From CAIQJJ01 sp964606085 (GTDB lineage Bacteria > Chloroflexota > Anaerolineae > Anaerolineales > UBA4823), in assembly GCA_964606085.1 (NCBI GenBank), contig CAZSFD010000004.1, positions 1-64,000 on the forward strand: a DNA stretch of 64,000 nucleotides, written 5' to 3'. The first letter of the stretch is position 1. Each line of letters begins with the position of its first letter. The notes beneath the pieces were generated by a model. That model did not search any database, was not told the origin of the DNA, and saw only the letters and a list, made by a program, of their open reading frames with translations. A program made the translations under genes and the position numbers. This document shows positions 15,167 to 22,312 of the stretch, piece by piece.

Positions 15167-16120
15167 ATGTTCAAACGCTTTCTCATTTGCTCATTTGCGC
15201 TTTTGCTCATTTTGTCCGCTTGCTCCCCCCAGGCCGCCTCCACCCCGCAGCCGGTGACGATCCGCTTTGCCGCCCTGCGCATCCTCGATTCCCTGCCGCT
15301 GCTGGTAGCCGAGAAACAGGGCTATTTCGCCGCCAACGGCCTCCAGGTCGAGATCATCCCAGTCGCCTCGGCCCCCGAACGCGACCAACTGATCGCCTCC
15401 GGCCAGGCCGACGGCATGATCAACGAGATGACCTCCACCCTGCTTGCCAACCGCGCGCAGACCACCATCCAGGTGGTGCGTTTCGCCCGCAGCGCCACCA
15501 GCAGTTCGGCGGTCTTCCGCGTGCTGGCCGCCAAAGACAGCGGCATTGCCACCCTGGATGACCTCCAGCCCGCCCAAACCGGCATCTCCGAAGGCACGAT
15601 CATCCAATACGCCTTCGAGCGCCTGATCCAGGCCGAGGGCAAAGACGCCTTCTTGTTCGGCACCGTCAACATCCCCGCCATCCCCGACCGGCTCAAACTG
15701 CTCGGTTCTGGCGAACTGCAAGCCGCCGTGTTGCCCGACCCCGCCGCTTCGCTGGCTATTTCGCAAGGGGCCGTCGTTGTCATTGATGATTCCAGCCACC
15801 CTGAATACGGTTACAGCACCCTGGCCTTCCGCAGCGCCTTCATCGGCGAAAATGCCGCCGCCCTCAAAGCCTTCCTGGCCGCCTGGGAAAAGGCCGTGGC
15901 CGACATCAACGCCGACCCCAACGCCTGGAAAGCCCTGCTGATCGAGAAGGAAATCCTGCCCCCGCCGCTGGCCGAGAGCTTCCAGGTTGCCACCTTCGTC
16001 ACTGCCAGCGTGCCATCCGAAGCCCAATTCGCCGACGCCCTCGACTGGGTGCAAGCCAAGGGCCTGCTCGACAAAACCCTGGCCTACAAAGACATCGTCA
16101 CCGACGCCTACCTGCCTTAA
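15167..16120 (+). CDS. ABC importer substrate-binding lipoprotein (NitT/TauT or THI5-like)
   Basis: 317 residues. A lipoprotein signal peptide with lipobox ILSAC ends near residue 20, followed by FAALRILDSLPLLVAEKQGYFAANGLQVEII, the standard opening of the NMT1/THI5/SsuA-like family. It binds the ligand outside the membrane for the ATPase and permease encoded just downstream. Candidate ligands for the family are nitrate, taurine, alkanesulfonates and pyrimidine precursors; the sequence does not decide. ATG follows AGGAG closely. Confidence 0.88.
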   Translation: MFKRFLICSFALLLILSACSPQAASTPQPVTIRFAALRILDSLPLLVAEKQGYFAANGLQVEIIPVASAPERDQLIASGQADGMINEMTSTLLANRAQTTIQVVRFARSATSSSAVFRVLAAKDSGIATLDDLQPAQTGISEGTIIQYAFERLIQAEGKDAFLFGTVNIPAIPDRLKLLGSGELQAAVLPDPAASLAISQGAVVVIDDSSHPEYGYSTLAFRSAFIGENAAALKAFLAAWEKAVADINADPNAWKALLIEKEILPPPLAESFQVATFVTASVPSEAQFADALDWVQAKGLLDKTLAYKDIVTDAYLP

Positions 16121-16121
16121 C

Positions 16122-16156
16122 CTTCAACCTTCAACTGGTTTTCGGTTGAAGGTTTG
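16122..16156. repeat. AACCTTCAACCTTC-type repeat with hairpin
   Basis: Tandem aaccttcaaccttcaac is followed by its complement gttgaaggtt across a short loop, in the 43-base spacer between the binding-protein and ATPase genes. Same family as the run inside the ATPase gene and at 47098-47138. Confidence 0.6.
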
Positions 16157-16163
16157 CCCACTC

Positions 16164-17036
16164 ATGATTGACTTCGCTTCCGTCTCCTTCGCCTACCCCC
16201 GCCAACCACCGATCTTCGATTCGTTTTCCTGGTCGGTGGCAGCGGGCGAGACGTGGGCGGTGCTGGGGCCTTCGGGCTGTGGCAAGACCACCCTGCTTTA
16301 CCTGCTCGCCGGGCTGCGCACGCCCACCAGCGGGCAGGTGCGCGTTCACGGGCAAGCGCTCACACGCCCCCACCCGCAAACCGGGCTGATCCTGCAAGAT
16401 TATGGCCTGTTGCCCTGGGCCACCGTGCGCCAAAATGCCGCCCTCGGCCTCGCAATTCGCGGCTTCTACGGGCCAGATGGCAAACATGCTCCCAACCTTC
16501 AACCTTCCAACCCTTCGAAAAGCCCAGGGCAGGCCCTTCAACCTTCGACTTTCGACTCTCGACTTTCCCCCCTCATGCACCGCCTCGGCCTGGCCGACCT
16601 CACCGACCAATACCCCTCGCAGCTTTCCGGCGGACAGCGCCAACGCACCGCCATCGCCCGCACGCTGGCCCTCAGCCCCACGCTGCTGCTGATGGATGAA
16701 CCCTTCGCCTCGCTCGACGCCCCCACCCGCGAAAGCCTGCAAAACCTGATCTACGACCTGTGCCGCGAGCAAAATTTAACCCTCGTCGTCGTCACCCACG
16801 CCATCGAAGAAGCCGCCCTGCTCGGCCAAAATATCCTCCTGCTCGGCAATCCCCCGCACCGCGCCCCACAGATCATCCCCAACCCCGCCGCCGGCGACCC
16901 CGCCTACCGCGACACCCCCGCCTACCGCCAAACCTGCCACACCCTGCGCCAGGCATTAATGCCCCTGCGTACAGGCGACCCTGCCATGCTCGCCAAGGCA
17001 TCATCTGGCTCGCATCCTTTCCCAAACGATTCCTGA
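16164..17036 (+). CDS. ABC importer ATPase (NitT/TauT/SsuB type) with repeat insertion
   Basis: 290 residues. Walker A GPSGCGKTTLLYLLAGL (~36-52), Q-loop LILQDYGLLPWATVR, signature LSGGQRQR (~155), Walker B LLLMDEPFASLDAP, switch His in VTHAIEEA. Residues ~110-135 are low-complexity (NLQPSNPSKSPGQ...), encoded by aaccttc-type tandem repeats (16491-16571). They interrupt the helical domain between the Q-loop and signature where homologues have a short linker. ATG at 16164 is the first start giving the conserved IDFASVSFAYP opening. Confidence 0.88.
   Translation: MIDFASVSFAYPRQPPIFDSFSWSVAAGETWAVLGPSGCGKTTLLYLLAGLRTPTSGQVRVHGQALTRPHPQTGLILQDYGLLPWATVRQNAALGLAIRGFYGPDGKHAPNLQPSNPSKSPGQALQPSTFDSRLSPLMHRLGLADLTDQYPSQLSGGQRQRTAIARTLALSPTLLLMDEPFASLDAPTRESLQNLIYDLCREQNLTLVVVTHAIEEAALLGQNILLLGNPPHRAPQIIPNPAAGDPAYRDTPAYRQTCHTLRQALMPLRTGDPAMLAKASSGSHPFPNDS
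16491..16571. repeat. AACCTTC-type tandem repeat inside the ABC ATPase gene
   Basis: Roughly 80 bp made of ccttcaacctt, tcgactttcgactctcgactttc and related units, quite unlike the GC-rich codon pattern around it. It is in frame and adds about 25 residues to the ATPase. Confidence 0.7.
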
Positions 17037-17074
17037 ATCGGCCCGGCGGGTCGTCCCCACTTTTGTCAACCTGT

Positions 17075-17815
17075 ATGAATCGCCGCGACCTCCTGCTCGC
17101 CTCCATGCTCCTCCTCGCTGCCTGGCAAATCGCCGCCTGGCTGCTCAACCGGGATATTTTGCCCTCGCCCACACGCGTGGCCGAGACCTTCGTGCGCGAA
17201 CTGGGCAAAGACCTGCCCGCCCACTTCCTCGCCAGCCTGTGGCGCGTGACGGCGGGTATCTTGCTGGCGGTGCTGACGGCGGCCCCGGCGGGGCTGATCC
17301 TCGGGCAGTCGCAGCGCGCCAGCCGCATCTTCACGCCGCTGATCTACCTGCTCTATCCCATCCCCAAGGTGGTCTTTGTGCCGGTGGTGCTGCTGTTATT
17401 GGGAATTGGCGACCTGCCGAAAATTTTCATCATCTTTCTGATTTTGTTCTTCCAGATTTTGGTGCTGGTGCGCGACCAGGCGGCTGCCCTGCGCCCAGAA
17501 CTCATCCAAAGCGTGCGCAGCCTGGGGGCCGGGCGGCGGGCGCTGTTCCGCTACGTGTACCTGCCCGCCAGCCTGCCTGCTATCCTGACGGCGCTGCGCC
17601 AATCGGTGGGGACGGCGGTGGCGGTGCTGTACGTGGCCGAATTATTTGCCACGCGCCGCGGGTTGGGCTATTACATTTCGCTCAAGGGCAGCACATTGTT
17701 CGATTATCCCGCCATGTATGCCGGGGTGGTGGCGATGAGCCTGCTGGGCCTGGGGCTGTATTTCGTGGTGGATTGGCTGGAGCGGAGGCTGTGTCCGTGG
17801 CGGTTTGTCGAATAG
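17075..17815 (+). CDS. ABC importer permease (TauC/SsuC type)
   Basis: 246 residues with six predicted membrane segments. The EAA-like cytoplasmic loop is at ~150-175 (SVRSLGAGRRALFRYVYLPASLPAIL), as in SsuC/TauC/NrtB permeases. I chose ATG at 17075 because it gives a normal N-terminus (MNRRDLLLASMLLLAAWQ); longer in-frame starts run back into the ATPase gene. It forms an importer with the preceding binding protein and ATPase. Confidence 0.9.
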   Translation: MNRRDLLLASMLLLAAWQIAAWLLNRDILPSPTRVAETFVRELGKDLPAHFLASLWRVTAGILLAVLTAAPAGLILGQSQRASRIFTPLIYLLYPIPKVVFVPVVLLLLGIGDLPKIFIIFLILFFQILVLVRDQAAALRPELIQSVRSLGAGRRALFRYVYLPASLPAILTALRQSVGTAVAVLYVAELFATRRGLGYYISLKGSTLFDYPAMYAGVVAMSLLGLGLYFVVDWLERRLCPWRFVE

Positions 17816-17839
17816 CCAGGGTGTGAGAGACAAGTCGGC

Positions 17840-17845
17840 TATAAT
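17840..17845 (+). promoter_or_regulatory. Candidate -10 for the spermidine-synthase-like gene
   Basis: Consensus TATAAT separated from the ATG at 17854 by only eight bases, with no Shine-Dalgarno between. If used, the transcript would be leaderless. No clear -35. Confidence 0.45.
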
Positions 17846-17853
17846 CAGCCGCG

Positions 17854-19419
17854 ATGACCCCCATGCAACAACGTTACCTCTATTTTTCTGTCTTCGCCGC
17901 CGGCATGACCACGCTGGCGGTGGAATTTGGCGCTTCACACTTGCTGGGGCCTTATTTTGGCACCAGCAATTTGGTGTGGGCCAGCATCATCGGGCTGATT
18001 TTGGTCTACCTCACCATCGGCTATTTCCTTGGCGGCATCTGGGCCGACCGTTCGCCACACGCTCGCACGATGTATTCTCTGCTGGCGTGGAGCGCCTTCC
18101 TGGCCGGGCTGATCCCGCTGGTGGCGCGCCCGGTGCTGCTGGCCGCCGCCGCCGCCTTCGACCAGTTTGCCATGGGCGTGCTGTTCGCATCGTTTGCGGG
18201 GGTGCTGCTGCTCTTTAGCGTGCCGCTCACCTTGCAGGGCATGATCTCCCCCTTCGCCATCCGCCTGGCCCTGGGCGATGCAGCCAGCGCCGGGCGTGTG
18301 GCGGGGCAAATCTACGCCATTTCGACGCTCGGCTCGTTCATCGGCACGTTTTTGCCAGTGCTGGTGCTGATGCCCCTGGTCGGCACCACATTCACCTTCC
18401 TGGCGTTCAGCCTGGCGCTCAACCTGGTGGCGCTCGGCGGCCTGTGGGTTAGCGATGGGCGCCGGGCCGCGCTGCGTTGGGCGTGGATGCCGCTGCTGCT
18501 GCTGCTGACCGCCTTCTGGCTGGGGCGAAGCCCGATCAAGGTCACGACCGGGCAAATCTACGAGACCGAGTCGGCTTACAACTACATCGAAGTGGTCGAG
18601 CAAGGTGGCTACCGCCTCCTGCGCCTGAACGAAGGCACAGGCTTTCACTCCATCTGGCATCCTCACGAACTGTTTTATGGCGGGCCGTGGGAGCAATTCC
18701 TGGCCGCACCCTTCTTCAATCCCGCCCCATACGAACCGGGGCAGGTGCAGCGCATCGGCATCGTGGGGCTGGCGGCTGGCACGTTGGCGCGCCAGGCCAC
18801 CGCAGTCTACGGGCCGATCCCGATTGATGGCTGGGAAATTGACCCGAAAATCATTGAAGTTGGGCGGCAATACTTCGACATGAACCAGCCCAACCTGAAC
18901 GCCATCGCCGAAGATGGGCGCTACGGCCTGGCGCACAGCGGCCAACGCTACACCATTTTGGCCGTAGACGCCTACCGCCCACCCTACATCCCCTGGCATC
19001 TCACCACGCTCGAATTTTTCCAACTGGCCTACGACCACCTGAGCGAAGATGGCGTGCTGTGCATCAACGTGGGCCGCGCCCCCGGCGACCGCCGCCTGAT
19101 TGATGGGCTGGTTGGTACGATTTCTGCCATCTTCCCCGCCGTGTACGTGATAGATTTGCCCGGCACGCTCAATTCCATCGTCTACGCCACCCGGCAGCCC
19201 ACCACCCTGGCCGATTTTCGCCAAAATTACGCCGCCATCAGCCAGCGCGACGATCTTCACCCCCTGCTTCAGCAAGTCCTCACGCAAACCGCGCGCAACC
19301 TGCAACCCACGCCGCACAGCGCCACCGTTTTCACCGACGATCACGCACCGATTGAATGGCTGACCAACAGCCTGGTGCTGAGTTACCTGGTTTTCAACGA
19401 ACCGGAGGAAGCAAAATGA
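17854..19419 (+). CDS. Membrane protein fused to a spermidine-synthase-like domain
   Basis: 521 residues. About seven to eight hydrophobic helices (1-225) starting FAAGMTTLAVEFGASHLLGPYFG, then a soluble Rossmann domain with GIVGLAAGTLARQA and the SAM-binding acidic strand DGWEIDPKIIEVGRQYF, and LAVDAYRPPYIPWHL in the active-site region. Family: fused MFS/spermidine synthase. Whether such proteins make polyamines is unproven. The stop overlaps the start of a 45-codon ORF. Confidence 0.85.
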   Translation: MTPMQQRYLYFSVFAAGMTTLAVEFGASHLLGPYFGTSNLVWASIIGLILVYLTIGYFLGGIWADRSPHARTMYSLLAWSAFLAGLIPLVARPVLLAAAAAFDQFAMGVLFASFAGVLLLFSVPLTLQGMISPFAIRLALGDAASAGRVAGQIYAISTLGSFIGTFLPVLVLMPLVGTTFTFLAFSLALNLVALGGLWVSDGRRAALRWAWMPLLLLLTAFWLGRSPIKVTTGQIYETESAYNYIEVVEQGGYRLLRLNEGTGFHSIWHPHELFYGGPWEQFLAAPFFNPAPYEPGQVQRIGIVGLAAGTLARQATAVYGPIPIDGWEIDPKIIEVGRQYFDMNQPNLNAIAEDGRYGLAHSGQRYTILAVDAYRPPYIPWHLTTLEFFQLAYDHLSEDGVLCINVGRAPGDRRLIDGLVGTISAIFPAVYVIDLPGTLNSIVYATRQPTTLADFRQNYAAISQRDDLHPLLQQVLTQTARNLQPTPHSATVFTDDHAPIEWLTNSLVLSYLVFNEPEEAK

Positions 19420-19553
19420 GTATAACCATCAACGAAATCCGCACCCTGCTGGCCCAGGCGGGCCTGGAGATCGTGGCGATGTATGGCGATTGGCACGGCG
19501 CGCCGGTTTCAATGGATTCGCGGCGGCTGGTGACGGTGGCGAGAAAAAGTTGA
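19416..19553 (+). pseudogene. C-terminal remnant of a SAM-dependent methyltransferase (45 codons)
   Basis: 45 residues, starting ATG in an ATGA overlap with the preceding stop and preceded by GGAGGAAG. The stretch LLAQAGLEIVAMYGDWHG...SRRLVTVARKS closely resembles the last ~40 residues of class I methyltransferases, which end AGF...VYGDWDG....SPRLIVVARK. No catalytic SAM-binding half is present. It is either a decayed methyltransferase tail that retains translation signals or a true small protein. Confidence 0.55.
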
Positions 19554-19592
19554 CCTTTCACAGGTCTCAGGTTTTGCGTTGGGTGGTCTTGG

Positions 19593-19598
19593 TATAAT
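19593..19598 (+). promoter_or_regulatory. Extended -10 promoter of the mreB operon
   Basis: TATAAT preceded by TGG (extended -10, TGn), 30 bases before the mreB TTG start. An AAGGAG at 19616-19621 lies between the promoter and the start. Confidence 0.6.
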
Positions 19599-19627
19599 AC
19601 CGCTCGACTTTATTCAAGGAGCAAACT

Positions 19628-20704
19628 TTGGCATTCAACCCGCTTAACTGGTTGTTGGGTTTTTTCTCGCTCGATATTGGCATTGACCTGGGGACGGCCA
19701 ACACCCTGGTCAACATTCGGGGGAAAGGCATCGTCATCAACGAACCCTCATGGGTCGCCATTGACAAACGTACCCGCACACCGCTGGCAATTGGCGCCGA
19801 AGCGAAAGAGATGGTGGGGCGCACCCCGGCCAACGTGGTCGCCATCCGCCCACTGCGCGACGGCGTGATCTCCGAATTTGAGATCACCCAGGCCATGCTC
19901 GAATACTTCATCGGCAAGGCGCACGAGCAGAGCATCGTGCCGGTGCCGCGGCCGCGTGTGGTGGTGGGCATCCCATCGGGCGCTACCGAAGTGGAAAAGC
20001 GCGCCGTGTACGATGCCGCCATGTCGGCGGGGGCGCGCGAAGTGGGCATGATCGAGGAGCCAAAGGCGGCGGCCCTCGGCGCGGGTCTGCCCGTCAACGA
20101 GATCGGCGGCAGTATGATCGTAGACATCGGCGGCGGCACGTCGGAAGTGGCTGTGCTTTCGATGGGCGGGGTGGTCGTCTCGCGCTCGCTGCGTGTGGCC
20201 GGCGACGAACTCGATCAGGATATCGCCCAGTACATCAAAAACAAATACAACCTGCTGATCGGCGAGCGCATCGCCGAAAAAGCCAAGATGACCATCGGCT
20301 CGGCTTATCACCTGCCTGAAGAAAAGACGATGGTGCTGCGCGGGCGCAACCTGGTGACGGGGCTGCCCGAGGCTATCGAAGTTTCATCGGTAGAACTGCG
20401 CGAGGCCATTGCCACATCGGTGGATACCATCGTCGAGACCGTCAAAGACGCGCTCGACGAAACCCCGCCCGAAATCATCGCCGACCTGATGGACACGGGC
20501 ATCTGCCTTTCGGGCGGCGGGGCGCTGCTGCTGGGGCTGGATCGCCGCCTGCAGGAAGAGCTGCGCATTCGCGTGTGGGTGGCCAACGATCCGTTGAGCT
20601 GCGTGGCCCGCGGCGCCGGGATGATCCTGGAAGATTATGACCGTCTCAAACACTTGCTGGTTGGGCTGGAACGAAGAGATAACCAACCCCAGCGCAGGCT
20701 TTAG
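19628..20704 (+). CDS. mreB: Rod-shape-determining actin-like protein MreB
   Basis: 358 residues. Actin/Hsp70 ATPase motifs: phosphate-1 DIGIDLGTANTLVNI (~16-30), phosphate-2 VDIGGGTSEVAVLS (~163-176), adenosine motif GICLSGGGALLLGLDR (~295-310). It polymerises under the membrane and directs lateral wall synthesis. The start is TTG at 19628, supported by AAGGAG seven bases upstream and by the family N-terminus. First gene of mreBCD-mrdA. Confidence 0.97.
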   Translation: MAFNPLNWLLGFFSLDIGIDLGTANTLVNIRGKGIVINEPSWVAIDKRTRTPLAIGAEAKEMVGRTPANVVAIRPLRDGVISEFEITQAMLEYFIGKAHEQSIVPVPRPRVVVGIPSGATEVEKRAVYDAAMSAGAREVGMIEEPKAAALGAGLPVNEIGGSMIVDIGGGTSEVAVLSMGGVVVSRSLRVAGDELDQDIAQYIKNKYNLLIGERIAEKAKMTIGSAYHLPEEKTMVLRGRNLVTGLPEAIEVSSVELREAIATSVDTIVETVKDALDETPPEIIADLMDTGICLSGGGALLLGLDRRLQEELRIRVWVANDPLSCVARGAGMILEDYDRLKHLLVGLERRDNQPQRRL

Positions 20705-20736
20705 CGCTAACCAGCGCCCATCTTTGACAGAACGAG

Positions 20737-20802
20737 CAAAGACGCAAAGAAACAAGGCCGCAAAGCAGAAAAACTTTGCCCCTTTGTTTCTTTGCGTCTT
20801 TG
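20737..20802. repeat. AAAGACGCAAAG-type hairpin repeat between mreB and mreC
   Basis: caaagacgcaaagaaacaagg and its reverse complement at 20781-20802 form a long stem with one unpaired base. It fills most of the 149-base gap inside the mre operon, so it is more likely an inserted repeat than a full terminator. Confidence 0.65.
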
Positions 20803-20853
20803 GGTTAAATTGACTCAACGTGCCATGACGACTTTCATCGTCACAACAGACCA

Positions 20854-21705
20854 ATGTTGAAATTCCCTTCCCCGCGTTCGACCCAACCTTTCGTGCTGGT
20901 GCTGCTCGCCATTGGCATCGTGCTGCTGGCATTGGGCGGCGCATTTGCCCCGCTGACCAGCCTGGGGCTGGGCGCGGTGGTCAACGTGCAAACCTGGCTG
21001 GCGCTGCGCTTCCAGGTCGTGCAAGATTTTATCTCCACGCCCAACGACGTGGCCAGCCTGCTCAGGCGCAACGCCGAACTCGAAGCCGAAGTGGCCCGCC
21101 TGCAAGCTGAAGTGGTGGCCTTGCAGCAGCAGGTGTCTGAAACCCAGGTACTCAGCACGCTGCTCGGCTTCGTGCAAGATAACCCCGAAAACGAGTACGT
21201 CTCGGCGGCGGTGATCGGGCGCGACCCCAGCCCCTTTTTACACTACGTCATCATCAACCGCGGGGCCGATGCCGGCTTGCGGCGTGGCATGCCGGTGGTG
21301 ATGCAAGATGGCCTCGTCGGGCGGGTGGATGCCGTAGACGCCACCGCCGCCCGCGTCCAACTGATCACCGACACGCTTTCACGCGTCAACATCCGCTTGC
21401 AGCAATCGGGCGCTGAAGCGGTGCTGACCGGCTCGGTGACGGGCGAAATTCGCCTGGAGATGATCCCCCAGGAAGCCCAGGTGACCGTGGGCGATGTGAT
21501 CATCACTTCCGGGCTGGGCGGCGAGTACCCGCCCAACCTGATCATCGGCCAGGTAACCAACCTCCGCAAGCAAGATTTCGACATCTTCCAGAACGCCGCC
21601 GTGCAGCCCTCGGTAGATTTCGCCAGCCTCAGCTACGTGCTGGTGATCACCAATTTTCGCCCGGTGAACACCCAACCGTTGATCCCCACACCGTCTGCGC
21701 CATGA
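20854..21705 (+). CDS. mreC: Rod-shape-determining protein MreC
   Basis: 283 residues. One N-terminal membrane helix (~9-32), a coiled coil (~66-100: NAELEAEVARLQAEVVALQQQV), then the MreC beta domain with VIGRDPSPFLHYVIINRGADAGLRRGMPV and GDVIITSGLGGEYPPNLIIG. It links MreB to PBP2 in the elongasome. Length is typical; the Pro-rich C-terminus is unremarkable. Confidence 0.93.
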   Translation: MLKFPSPRSTQPFVLVLLAIGIVLLALGGAFAPLTSLGLGAVVNVQTWLALRFQVVQDFISTPNDVASLLRRNAELEAEVARLQAEVVALQQQVSETQVLSTLLGFVQDNPENEYVSAAVIGRDPSPFLHYVIINRGADAGLRRGMPVVMQDGLVGRVDAVDATAARVQLITDTLSRVNIRLQQSGAEAVLTGSVTGEIRLEMIPQEAQVTVGDVIITSGLGGEYPPNLIIGQVTNLRKQDFDIFQNAAVQPSVDFASLSYVLVITNFRPVNTQPLIPTPSAP

Positions 21706-21759
21706 GCATCTTGCCGTCTCACCAAATTCTCAGCATGAGCCAGGGCAGGCGAGGGTAAA

Positions 21760-22263
21760 ATGGCTTACCTGATCGCCATCCCATTGCTCGGTGCGCTGCT
21801 GCTGGTGCAAACGGCCATTCTCAGCCGTGCGCCATTGGTGCAAGGTACGCCCGATTTGCTGCTGCTGGTGATCCTGGCGTGGGCCATTCGGCCACGTGTG
21901 CGCTCCTATTGGTTTTGGAGCCTGTGCGCGGCGGTGATGTTTGGCTATTCGTCGGCGCTGGGCTACCCGGTGCCGCTGATCAGCTATGGCGTGGCAACCA
22001 TGCTGGCGTTTTTGCTGCGCCGCCGGGTGTGGCGGGTGCTGTTGCTGGCCTATCTGGCGGTGGTCTTCGTCGGGACGCTGCTGTTCCAGGGGCTGACGGT
22101 CGGTATCTTGCTCGCCCAGGGCGCGGCGCTGCCTGCCGGTGACGTGGTCAATCGCATCATCCTGCCCAGCCTGGTGCTGAACCTGTTTTTGGCTTTACCG
22201 GTGTATGTGCTGGTTGGCGATCTGGCCGAGCGGTTATATCCAGAAGAATTGGATGTTGCGTAG
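21760..22263 (+). CDS. mreD: Rod-shape-determining membrane protein MreD
   Basis: 167 residues, about five membrane helices. Sequence conservation is low as usual, but position between mreC and mrdA and features such as PDLLLLVILAWAIRP support MreD. It ends 50 bases before the mrdA start, and the spacer contains a ggttgagcttgtcgaaacc repeat half-element. Confidence 0.85.
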   Translation: MAYLIAIPLLGALLLVQTAILSRAPLVQGTPDLLLLVILAWAIRPRVRSYWFWSLCAAVMFGYSSALGYPVPLISYGVATMLAFLLRRRVWRVLLLAYLAVVFVGTLLFQGLTVGILLAQGAALPAGDVVNRIILPSLVLNLFLALPVYVLVGDLAERLYPEELDVA

Positions 22264-22268
22264 TCGCT

Positions 22269-22287
22269 GGTTGAGCTTGTCGAAACC
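22269..22287. repeat. Half-element of the TTGAG..GTCGAAA palindrome family
   Basis: ggttgagcttgtcgaaacc, a compact palindrome-like copy related to the element inserted at 6506-6569. It lies in the short mreD-mrdA spacer. Confidence 0.5.
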
Positions 22288-22312
22288 AACGGTAATCTAA
22301 GAAGGTTTATCC

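Noticed and set aside
17935..19344. Long open frames antisense to real genes (for example 469 codons here, 578 codons opposite mrdA at 22376-24112, 529 codons at 11042-12631)
   Set aside because: They mirror the codon phase of high-GC genes on the opposite strand, show no domain similarity and are rich in H, G, Q and R as expected for antisense translation.
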